Source of the DNA: Paraburkholderia aromaticivorans
GTDB lineage: Bacteria; Pseudomonadota; Gammaproteobacteria; Burkholderiales; Burkholderiaceae
Assembly: GCF_002278075.1 (NCBI RefSeq)
Contig: NZ_CP022991.1
Location: 372,001-436,000 of the forward strand
Length of the DNA: 64,000 bases
Direction: 5' to 3'
Made by a program: the position numbers and the translations under genes. Positions 10,765 to 17,759 of this stretch are shown here, piece by piece. Every line of letters begins with the position of its first letter. Position 1 is the first letter of the stretch. The notes below the pieces were generated by a model. That model saw only the letters and a list, made by a program, of their open reading frames with translations, was not told the origin of the DNA and did no database searches.

Positions 10765-11013
10765 TCAAGCGGCACGCTGAAGACCGGTCATGAAGGGGCG
10801 CGCAATCCGAGGCGGAAATACGCACCAGCAGCCGTCGTCGTGCCGAAAGAAAAAGATTGCGCGCGGGCCGCTCGGAGCTGATGCCTCGACGTGCACGTAG
10901 CGTCTCCTATCTTCGCGCATATGTCCAAACTGAATTACGCGAATTTGAGTATTGGGGGCCGGCGCAAGCCACTTTTCCACCAGGTAATGCAAGGACTTCT
11001 CGGCGGTGTTCAC
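10765..11013 (-). CDS. Small conserved-looking hypothetical protein
   Basis: This is an 82-residue soluble protein that I recognise only as a Burkholderia-type hypothetical. It has an amphipathic N-terminal helix (TAEKSLHYLVEKWL), then strand-like stretches (QIRVIQFGHM, YVHVEA, AIFFFRHDDGCWCVFPP). The start is probably the GTG at 11013: the Shine-Dalgarno GAAGGAG ends at 11020, directly against the in-frame ATG at 11019, which is too close to serve it, but six bases from the GTG. There is no signal peptide or membrane segment. Its function is unknown and it appears to be monocistronic. Confidence 0.6.
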   Translation of the reverse strand: MNTAEKSLHYLVEKWLAPAPNTQIRVIQFGHMREDRRRYVHVEASAPSGPRAIFFFRHDDGCWCVFPPRIARPFMTGLQRAA

Positions 11014-11301
11014 GGTCATCTCCTTCGATCGCCCACCCTCAGCCGGCCAGAGACTCAAGTGCTGCGACCCGAGCCTACGCGATGAGGATGATTACAGCGT
11101 AGACTCGGCTGTAGATTTGCGATAGTTAATGTTTTTAACAAAAATAATAGGCTTTTGTTTATACATTGTTCCTCTTGGGGCCATCGTGACGCCGCGCACC
11201 GGTCAGCCCGCTCAACCCTCGGAAGCGAAACTGCGCGGACGCGGTCGCTCACTTAATAGGCGAAAGAAGCAGCCAGCGATGGCTTGTGAGACATGCTCGC
11301 A

Positions 11302-11619
11302 TCAGTGACCGAAGTAGATCGAGCGAGTACCTTGGGTTGCCGTCGGCGCACCCGACTGCGATGAGCCATCCGATATTCCGCCTACACCCGTGCTTCGCGG
11401 CGCAGTGACATCCTGCGCTTGAAGACGCGCCTCAGCCGCTTGAATATCTGCTGGGTAGTGCACATCTTTTGCGGCCGGCCTGTACCCGGCTTGTTCCACT
11501 CGAATCAGATCCGCGCGTATTTCGGCCCGCGTCAACGGACCCGTAGCGTCCTGTGCGAAAGAGGCTACGGGAGTGGCAAGTACGCCGGCAATCAGCGCTG
11601 CATATATAAGGGTCTTCAT
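11302..11619 (-). CDS. DUF4148 domain secreted protein
   Basis: This 105-residue protein has a clear Sec signal peptide (MKTLIYAALIAGVLATPVAS, cleavage after the following FA-Q). The short DUF4148 motif follows, with LTRAEIRADLIRVEQAGYRP and then HYPADIQAAEARL. DUF4148 proteins are abundant in Burkholderia and relatives, are exported to the periplasm, and have no assigned biochemical role. The C-terminal 35 residues are low-complexity Ser/Gly/Thr-rich. A good Shine-Dalgarno (AGGAGG) lies about 9 nt upstream. The gene stands alone. Confidence 0.88.
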   Translation of the reverse strand: MKTLIYAALIAGVLATPVASFAQDATGPLTRAEIRADLIRVEQAGYRPAAKDVHYPADIQAAEARLQAQDVTAPRSTGVGGISDGSSQSGAPTATQGTRSIYFGH

Positions 11620-11970
11620 GGTGCATTACCTCCTGAACCTGGGTTGGGTCAGCTTCACGCCGCCGTGACGGAAGCCTTCGATCTCACCACCTCGTGGAAC
11701 CGGGAGTGAGTACCCTTATTCTGTACAGCGAAGATTGATGCACGCTGACGCAAACATTACATTGATGTTATGTTCGCTTCGCCTTCAGGAACGGCAGGGC
11801 AGCCTTGGAAGCACTCGTTCAGGTCTCGGAGGGCGAAGCACTGCAACGGGTGAACATGAGCCGAATGCAAAAGGCCGCGTTCGGGCCAGAGACGACCGGT
11901 CGCTGTTGTTCGTACGGGCAGCGCAATGCCCGGATACTGGCGCAAGATTCAGCGTTTTTTGGGGATTTCT
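11620..11970. other. Intergenic region between divergent genes, no gene seen
   Basis: This stretch separates the DUF4148 gene from the EamA exporter and must hold both promoters. An in-frame ATG at 11926 could extend the exporter by 15 residues but has no ribosome-binding site. I see no other coding signal. Confidence 0.4.
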
Positions 11971-12828
11971 GTGTCGCCCGTGCGTGTCACCGTGCTGACG
12001 CTGCTTGCAATGGTCGCGTTTGCAGCGAATTCGTTGCTATGCCGGCTGGCCCTGAAGGGCACCGGCATCGATGCAGCGAGTTTTACGTCGATCCGTATCG
12101 CGTCGGGCGCCCTCGCGCTGTCGATAATAGTGCGGCTGCGGGGCGGGGGGCTGGGCGGCGCCGGAAACTGGCTGTCGGCGCTGGCGCTGTTCGCCTATGC
12201 GGCCGCATTCTCGTTTGCATACCTGAGCCTGCCGGCGTCCACTGGGGCGCTGCTTCTGTTCGGCGCCGTGCAGACGACGATGATCGGCTACGGCATCCGA
12301 AAGGGGGAGCGCTTCCATACGCGGCAATGGATCGGATTGACATGCGCGTTGGCAGGCCTTGCCGGGCTGCTGCTTCCCGGTCTCTCCGCCCCACCTCCCG
12401 GAGGCGCTGCCCTTATGCTCGGGGCTGGCATCGCTTGGGGCATCTATTCGTTGCGCGGCAAGGGCGCAGGAAATCCCACCGCGGTGACGGCCGGTAACTT
12501 CCTGCGCGCAGTCCCACTTGCCGCTGCGCTCAGCGCCGCCATGTCCGCCCACGCTTCGGTTGATTGCGCCGGTTTCTGGTATGCAACGGGTTCCGGCGCA
12601 GTGGCCTCCGGCATTGGCTACGCCATCTGGTACGCGGCGTTGCCCGGTCTGAAAGCTGGCAACGCGGCCACGGTGCAGTTGAGCGTGCCGGTCATCGCGA
12701 CGCTCGGCGCAGTCGCATTTCTTGGAGAGAGCGTGACCATCCGAATCGTGTTGGCCTCGGCAGCAATCCTCGGAGGTATTGCCCTGGTTGTGGTGGGTCG
12801 GGGAACCCGGCACGACCGGCGGCGGTAA
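11971..12828 (+). CDS. EamA/DMT-superfamily exporter
   Basis: This 285-residue inner-membrane protein has about ten hydrophobic segments in two EamA repeats, typical of drug/metabolite transporters. The first repeat opens with LTLLAMVAFAANSLLCRLAL and an AASFTSIRIASGALAL helix; the second repeat ends with VQLSVPVIATLGAVAFLGES, the usual PV-A-x-x-x-G-x-x-x-LGE pattern. The GTG at 11971 is preferred because GGGG lies 7 nt upstream and the N-terminus then begins right before TM1; the ATG at 11926 is an alternative. Substrate is unknown. No regulator is adjacent. A perfect 11-bp inverted repeat follows 66 bp after the stop. Confidence 0.85.
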   Translation: MSPVRVTVLTLLAMVAFAANSLLCRLALKGTGIDAASFTSIRIASGALALSIIVRLRGGGLGGAGNWLSALALFAYAAAFSFAYLSLPASTGALLLFGAVQTTMIGYGIRKGERFHTRQWIGLTCALAGLAGLLLPGLSAPPPGGAALMLGAGIAWGIYSLRGKGAGNPTAVTAGNFLRAVPLAAALSAAMSAHASVDCAGFWYATGSGAVASGIGYAIWYAALPGLKAGNAATVQLSVPVIATLGAVAFLGESVTIRIVLASAAILGGIALVVVGRGTRHDRRR

Positions 12829-12893
12829 GAGGGCGGTGGACGACGTGGATATATCGGGACTGACGGATCGCGGCCTGCTTCAACGCTCCTTCA

Positions 12894-12925
12894 TCGGCCT
12901 TATGCGAAGCTTTCCATAAGGCCGA
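12894..12925. terminator. 11-bp perfect inverted repeat downstream of EamA gene
   Basis: TCGGCCTTATG and its exact complement CATAAGGCCGA are separated by a 10-base loop. The hairpin lies between the exporter stop and the next unit, where a terminator is expected. There is no T-run on either strand, so intrinsic termination is uncertain; it might instead protect transcript ends. Confidence 0.45.
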
Positions 12926-12969
12926 ACTCCCGTCTCCCTATGCGGGGCGACGAACGGCAGTTGTACATT

Positions 12970-13127
12970 GATGATGTTGAAAAAGTCGTTTCGAGATTTC
13001 TTCTGTTCGCTCGCGCGAAAATCGACCTCTCAGATCGACCTACAAGCCGCTCGCGACCTCTGCTCAAGGGCAAGAAGACCCCTTAAACGTCGCAAGAGAG
13101 ACCGACGGCGACTTTTTCAACAACATC
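12970..13127. mobile_element. MITE-like element sharing ends with the IS1182-like element at 27419
   Basis: The ends read GATGATGTTGAAAAAGTCG and, inverted, GATGTTGTTGAAAAAGTCG. The core TGTTGAAAAAGTCG is identical to both ends of the full transposon at 27419-29026. The interior of about 120 bp has no open frame and no evident similarity to that transposon. I see no target duplication. It sits 125 bp upstream of the LysR gene and may be a non-autonomous relic that could be moved by the full element's transposase. Confidence 0.6.
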
Positions 13128-13251
13128 ACGACGAAACCGGCCCGTCGATCCCGATTTCGGTGACCGCTCGTAGGCTAATCACCGAGTGTTGCCTCGAAGG
13201 ACACGTCCATATCGTGCAAAATAGTCGCATCTAGAATACGGAGGACGACCC

Positions 13252-14181
13252 GTGGGCGTCAACTTCGACCTGAACGATTTGCAGGCGTTTCGAGCCGTCG
13301 TGGAGTTGGGTAGTTTCCGCAAAGCAGCGGAGGCGGTTAATATTTCGCAGCCAGCGCTGAGCCGGCGCATCGAGAAGCTCGAAGCGGCGCTCGGCGTGCG
13401 GCTCTTCGAGCGGACCACCCGCACCGTGACGCTCACCACCGTAGGTCGCGTGTTCGCCCCGAGCGCGGAACAACTTCTCGACGATCTTGATGTCGCGTTG
13501 CTCGGCATTCGCGATGTCTCCAGCAGCCGCCTCGGTCATGTGACCATCGCATGCGTGCCGTCGGTGGCCTACTATTTCCTACCGAGCGTCGTTGCCGCCT
13601 ATCACAGCCGCTATCCGCGGATCCGGGTCAAGCTGCTGGACACGAGCGCCAACGACGTGCTCAGCTCGGTCATCAGCGGTGAAGCCGATTTCGGCGTCAG
13701 CTTCATGGGCAGTCAGGAAACCGATGTCGAGTTCAAGGTCCTGCTGCAGGAGCGCTTTGTCGCCGCGTGCCGTCGCGACCATCCCCTTGCCCGGAAAAAA
13801 CAGGTGACCTGGAGTGAGCTGTATGAATACGAATACGTTTCCGTCGACAAGACTTCCGGCAACCGCCTGCTGCTCGATCAGGCGTTGACCAATGTGGCGC
13901 CTGCAGTGCCGAGCGTCTGTGAGACTCGCCATGTCACCACCATGCTCGGCCTCATTGAAGCGGGACTCGGTGTGGCAGCGGTGCCTTCAATGGCAATGCC
14001 CATGCGCGACCATCCGATTTTGACCAGCGTGCCGCTCTTCGATCCGATCGTGACGAGGCGAGTCGGTATTGTCAGACGCCGGGGGCGCCCCCTCGCGCCG
14101 GCCGCGCAGCAGTTCTACCAGACGATCCTCGACACGAAGCGAAGCGGCATGGCCGGTGCGGCGAAGAAGACCCAGAAATGA
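13252..14181 (+). CDS. LysR-type transcriptional regulator, likely controls the ATP-citrate-lyase-like operon
   Basis: This 309-residue protein is a full-length LysR regulator. Its helix-turn-helix is FRKAAEAVNISQPALSRRIEKL near residue 22, and the PBP2-like effector domain starts near residue 95 (GHVTIACVPSVAYYFLP). The start is GTG at 13252, with GGAGG 8 nt upstream. The stop overlaps the start of the DctA-like gene (ATGA), so the two are co-translated. The divergent orientation of the downstream catabolic operon makes this the natural regulator of that operon. The matching T-N11-A boxes at 17724 and 22097 are candidate sites. This link is inference. I found no such box just upstream of the lysR gene itself. 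Confidence 0.88.
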   Translation: MGVNFDLNDLQAFRAVVELGSFRKAAEAVNISQPALSRRIEKLEAALGVRLFERTTRTVTLTTVGRVFAPSAEQLLDDLDVALLGIRDVSSSRLGHVTIACVPSVAYYFLPSVVAAYHSRYPRIRVKLLDTSANDVLSSVISGEADFGVSFMGSQETDVEFKVLLQERFVAACRRDHPLARKKQVTWSELYEYEYVSVDKTSGNRLLLDQALTNVAPAVPSVCETRHVTTMLGLIEAGLGVAAVPSMAMPMRDHPILTSVPLFDPIVTRRVGIVRRRGRPLAPAAQQFYQTILDTKRSGMAGAAKKTQK

Positions 14182-15479
14182 CGCTATCAAGGCCCTTCAG
14201 GCTGCTTTACGTCCAGGTCCTGCTTGGAATGGGGTTCGGCATGACTGTCGGCCACTTCTGGCCACAGGCCGGCGCGTCGCTGAAACCGCTCAGCGATGCG
14301 TTCATCGCGCTGGTACGCATGATGATCGCGCCAATCGTCTTCTGCACGATCGTCACCGGCATCACGTCGCTGGTGAGCGGCTCGAAGATCGGCCGGGTCA
14401 TCCTGAAGGCGCTGGCGTTGTTCTACTTGCTCACCATCGTTGCGCTCGTTCTGGGGCTCGCGACCGCGTTCGCGCTGCATCCGGGCGCGGGACTGCATAT
14501 CGACGCACATCATCTGGACACAGCCATCCTCGCGCAGTATTCGACTCGCACGCAGACGCACGGACTCGTGGAATTCGCGCTGCATGTGATTCCGGAGACG
14601 CTCGTCGGCGCCTTCGAGAGAGGCGAGGTTCTGCCGGTCCTGCTGCTTGCCCTTCTGTTCGGCTTCGCAATGAACGCCAGCGGAAGCGCCGGGCGGCGAG
14701 TGCAGGAATTCATCGATAGCTTCGCACACGTGCTGTTCCGCATCCTCGCGCTGATCATGCGGCTTGCCCCCGTCGGGGCATTCGGCGCGATGGCGTTCAC
14801 GGTGGGCCGATTCGGGATCCGTTCGATTGGCTCGCTCGGCATGCTGATGTTGTCGTTCTACGTGGCGTGCCTGCTGTTCGTCGTCTGCGTGCTCGGCCCG
14901 CTCGCACGCCTGCATCGCTTCTCCCTCTGGCGCTTACTGCGCTACATTCGCGAGGAACTCGTCATCGTGCTGGCGACGTCGTCGACCGAACCGGTGCTGC
15001 CGCGCCTCATCGTCAAGCTCGAAGCGCTTGGCTGCGACAAGGGTATCGTTGGACTGGTGCTGCCGGCCGGCTATTCTTTCAATCTCGACGGCACGGCGAT
15101 CTACCTGACCCTCGCCTCCCTGTTCATCGCGCAAGCGTGCGATATACACCTGTCGGGCGGCCAGATCGCGACGATGCTCGCGGTCATGCTGCTCACGTCC
15201 AAGGGCGCGGCGGGCGTGTCGGGCAGCGGACTGGTTGCGCTCGTCGCGACGCTCGCCGTCATTCCCGATCTGCCGGTTGCAGGCGTCGCGCTATTGGTCG
15301 GCATCGATCGCTTCATGTCCGAGGCGCGTGCCCTGACGAGCGTGATCAGCAACGCCTGTGCTGTTATCTTCGTATCGATGTGGGAGCGCGCCTGCGACCG
15401 CACGCGTTTGGTGGATGCATTGAGCCTGGCGCATGGGCCAGAAGAAGCTTTCGATCAGCCCGCCGACCTGCCGGGCTGA
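14178..15479 (+). CDS. dctA: DctA-type dicarboxylate:cation symporter
   Basis: This 433-residue protein is a DAACS-family symporter (DctA/GltP). It has eight or so membrane segments and the family's signature loops: FCTIVTGITSLV in the N-terminal half, ATSSTEPVLPRL (the HP1 serine-rich hairpin), LPAGYSFNLDGTAIYLTLAS (TM7 NxDG-type motif), and TSKGAAGVSGSGLVALVATL (HP2). It takes up C4-dicarboxylates, perhaps related acids, with protons or Na+. The gene overlaps the upstream lysR stop, and its end faces the binding-protein gene end with only 15 bp between them. Beside a citrate-lyase-like operon, it may import a product or co-substrate such as malate, fumarate or a structural analogue. It resembles DctA but could be a specialised paralogue. 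Confidence 0.88.
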   Translation: MTLSRPFRLLYVQVLLGMGFGMTVGHFWPQAGASLKPLSDAFIALVRMMIAPIVFCTIVTGITSLVSGSKIGRVILKALALFYLLTIVALVLGLATAFALHPGAGLHIDAHHLDTAILAQYSTRTQTHGLVEFALHVIPETLVGAFERGEVLPVLLLALLFGFAMNASGSAGRRVQEFIDSFAHVLFRILALIMRLAPVGAFGAMAFTVGRFGIRSIGSLGMLMLSFYVACLLFVVCVLGPLARLHRFSLWRLLRYIREELVIVLATSSTEPVLPRLIVKLEALGCDKGIVGLVLPAGYSFNLDGTAIYLTLASLFIAQACDIHLSGGQIATMLAVMLLTSKGAAGVSGSGLVALVATLAVIPDLPVAGVALLVGIDRFMSEARALTSVISNACAVIFVSMWERACDRTRLVDALSLAHGPEEAFDQPADLPG

Positions 15480-15494
15480 ATCGTTGCTGTCGTC

Positions 15495-16277
15495 TCAATG
15501 CGTGGCGACGGAGTCGAGCCCGGTCGATGTCACCTCCGGCTGCACGGCGGGCGACGCGAGGTAGTCGAGCAGCGCTTTCGCCTCCTTCGGATGCTGCGCG
15601 CCGACCGGGATGCCAGCCGCAAAGCGCGTGACGGATTGCACCGACTCCGGAATCTTGCCGACGTACGCCGCGCCCTTCACCGGGAGCAGCTCGCTTACCT
15701 GCTGAAATCCCACTTCATAGTCGCCCGTTGCAACCACCGATGCCACCGGGATCTTCGGGATCATTTTCGCCTTGGGCTTCACCTCTTGGTCGATGTCGAG
15801 CCGCTTGAACAATTCGCGCTCGATATAAACGCCGCTCGCGCTATCCGAGTAAGCGATCGACCGGGCATGCAGCAAGGTTTCCTTGAGCGCCGCCTCAGAA
15901 CCAATGTCGGGCTTCGGCGCGCCGTCGCGCACCACCATGCCGATACGCGAATCCGCGAGCTCGACGCGCGAATTGGGGATCACCTTACCCTGCTTGATGA
16001 GGTCGTCGAGTGCATAGCCGACCATGATTACGACGTCGGCAGGCTCGCCGCGCTGGAGCCGGTTCGGAATGGCCTCCGGCGACTTGCCCATCGACGGTCC
16101 TAGCGCGGTATCGAGCGTGTTGCCCGTGGCGGCCGCGAACTTCGGGCCGAGCAGCTTGTAGGCAGCGGTGAAGCCGCCAGAGCTCATCACGTGCAGTTCG
16201 GCGGCCTGCACATTTGCCGCGGCGGCGGCGCTGCCCAGGAGCGCCGCGGTGCAGAGTTTCAGAAGGATGGAATTCAT
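15495..16277 (-). CDS. ModA-like periplasmic substrate-binding protein
   Basis: This is a 260-residue exported protein. The signal peptide (MNSILLKLCTAALLGSAAAA, then NVQA) is followed by a type-2 periplasmic-binding fold of the molybdate-binding/SBP_bac_11 kind (AELHVMSSGGFTAAYKLLGPKF, then GEPADVVIMVG). No ABC permease or ATPase gene is present, so it is not a standard ABC component. It closes the operon that encodes the ATP-citrate-lyase-like enzyme and the MFS transporter, 45 bp after the transporter gene. It might bind the operon's substrate in the periplasm, or serve a transporter elsewhere. Molybdate is unlikely given the context, but the ligand is unknown. Confidence 0.8.
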   Translation of the reverse strand: MNSILLKLCTAALLGSAAAAANVQAAELHVMSSGGFTAAYKLLGPKFAAATGNTLDTALGPSMGKSPEAIPNRLQRGEPADVVIMVGYALDDLIKQGKVIPNSRVELADSRIGMVVRDGAPKPDIGSEAALKETLLHARSIAYSDSASGVYIERELFKRLDIDQEVKPKAKMIPKIPVASVVATGDYEVGFQQVSELLPVKGAAYVGKIPESVQSVTRFAAGIPVGAQHPKEAKALLDYLASPAVQPEVTSTGLDSVATH

Positions 16278-16322
16278 GGGTGAAAGGACGTCAGGCTGAA
16301 GTTCGAGGAGCGAAGCGATGCT

Positions 16323-17621
16323 TCAGGAAGCCGCACGCAGCGGAACGGGACGACGCCGGTACAGCGCGAGCGTGGCACCGAGCCCGCAGACCGCGGCGAA
16401 GCTCATCCAGTAGCCCGGCGCGGCTTTGTCGCCCGTCATGTGAATGAGCGCGGTCGAGACCACAGGTGTGAAACCGCCAAAAACCGCCGTCGCGAGGCTG
16501 TAGGCCAGCGAGAATCCAGCGACACGCACTTCGACCGGCATCAGCTCGGTGAGTGCGACGACCATCGCGCCGTTGTACATCCCGTACATGAATGAGAGCC
16601 AGAGCAGCACGAGCAGCATGTTGACGAAGCTCGGCGCGTGAGCGAGCAGCGACAGCGCGGGGTACGCGGTCGCCATCGCCAGGATCGTCATTCCGAAAAG
16701 CAGCGGACGGCGACCGATCCGGTCCGACAGCGCGCCGCCAATCGGCAGCCAGATGAAGTTGGAGATCCCCACGCACAGCGTGACAAGCAGGCTATCGGCG
16801 GTGCTCAGATGCAGGACCGTCTTGCCAAAGGTAGGCGCATACACGGTGATGAGATAGAAGCTCGTGGTGGTCATTGCGACCAGCAGCATGCCCGCGATCA
16901 CGACGTTCCAGTTCTGCATGAGCGTCGTAAAGACTTCTTTCATGCTGGGGCGATGCTGGCGCTGTTTGAATTCCTGTGTTTCCTCGAGATTGCGCCGCAA
17001 AATGAAAATGAAAGGAACGATCATGCAGCCGACGAAGAACGGCACGCGCCATCCCCACGCAGCGATCGCAGCCGTGTCGAGCCACTGGTTGAGCGCGAAG
17101 CCGAGCGCGGCGGCGACGACGATCGCCACCTGCTGGCTCGCCGACTGCCAGCTCGTGAAGAAACCCTTGCGGCCCGGCGTCGCCATCTCAGCAAGATAAA
17201 CCGATACACCGCCCAGTTCCGCACCGGCGGAGAAGCCTTGCAGCAGACGGCCAATCAGAACGAGGGCCGGGGCGAACAGTCCGATCGTCGCATAGCCGGG
17301 TACGAACGCGATCAGGATGGTGCCGCTCGCCATGATCGACAGCGTGACGATCAGGCCCTTGCGGCGACCGACGTCGTCGATATACCCGCCGAGGATGATC
17401 GCGCCGAGCGGTCGCATGAGGAAGCCCGCGCCGAACACGGCGAAGGTCATCATCAGCGAAGCGAACTCGCTCCCCGCCGGGAAAAAGACCGCGGCAATCT
17501 GCGTGGCATAGAAGCCGAACAGGAAGAAGTCGAACTGCTCGAGGAAGTTGCCTGCCGTCACGCGTAGCACGGCAGATGCCTTCGATTGCCCGGGGGCCAG
17601 CGGGGTTGAGGAGGGATGCAT
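16323..17621 (-). CDS. MFS transporter of the citrate/tricarballylate (MHS) type
   Basis: This 432-residue major-facilitator protein has twelve predicted membrane segments. It carries the MHS-family loop motifs DDVGRRKGL (after TM2) and [15 protein letters not shown] (TM4-5), and [12 protein letters not shown] in the C-terminal half. Opening sequence [20 protein letters not shown] is typical of citrate/tricarballylate carriers such as CitA/TcuC. The ATG at 17621 was chosen because GGAG lies 8 nt upstream. The gene has its own operator-like block 81 bp upstream (17702-17748) although it lies in the same direction as the enzyme genes, so it may be expressed both with them and alone. The likely cargo is a tricarboxylate or related acid cleaved by the neighbouring enzyme. 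Confidence 0.87.
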   Translation of the reverse strand: MHPSSTPLAPGQSKASAVLRVTAGNFLEQFDFFLFGFYATQIAAVFFPAGSEFASLMMTFAVFGAGFLMRPLGAIILGGYIDDVGRRKGLIVTLSIMASGTILIAFVPGYATIGLFAPALVLIGRLLQGFSAGAELGGVSVYLAEMATPGRKGFFTSWQSASQQVAIVVAAALGFALNQWLDTAAIAAWGWRVPFFVGCMIVPFIFILRRNLEETQEFKQRQHRPSMKEVFTTLMQNWNVVIAGMLLVAMTTTSFYLITVYAPTFGKTVLHLSTADSLLVTLCVGISNFIWLPIGGALSDRIGRRPLLFGMTILAMATAYPALSLLAHAPSFVNMLLVLLWLSFMYGMYNGAMVVALTELMPVEVRVAGFSLAYSLATAVFGGFTPVVSTALIHMTGDKAAPGYWMSFAAVCGLGATLALYRRRPVPLRAAS

Positions 17622-17701
17622 CGAGGTGTCTCCAGAAATTTTGACTTGCGATGTTCGGGCGATTTGTTGTTTGTCGAATATTGGCCCGAACCGCACGAAA
17701 C

Positions 17702-17748
17702 GATAAGTGCTATTTTCGAAACGATTGATGTGCGCTGGTTATCAATGC
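17702..17748 (-). promoter_or_regulatory. LysR-type operator block upstream of the MFS gene (copy 1)
   Basis: The block runs GATAAGTGC ... ATTGAT-N11-ATCAATGC (plus strand). It contains a perfect ATTGAT/ATCAAT dyad with an 11-base spacer at 17724-17746, the classic LysR T-N11-A layout. The whole 47-bp block matches 22075-22121 without gaps at 34 positions, including all bases of both half-sites. The dyad lies 103 bp upstream of the transporter start, near the expected -65 activation position if a leader of some 40 nt is made. Confidence 0.7.
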
Positions 17749-17759
17749 CGGCAACGTGC

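Noticed and set aside
14187..14915. Minus-strand frame opposite the DctA gene
   Set aside because: Low-complexity Gln/Glu/Arg-rich translation typical of antisense to membrane proteins.
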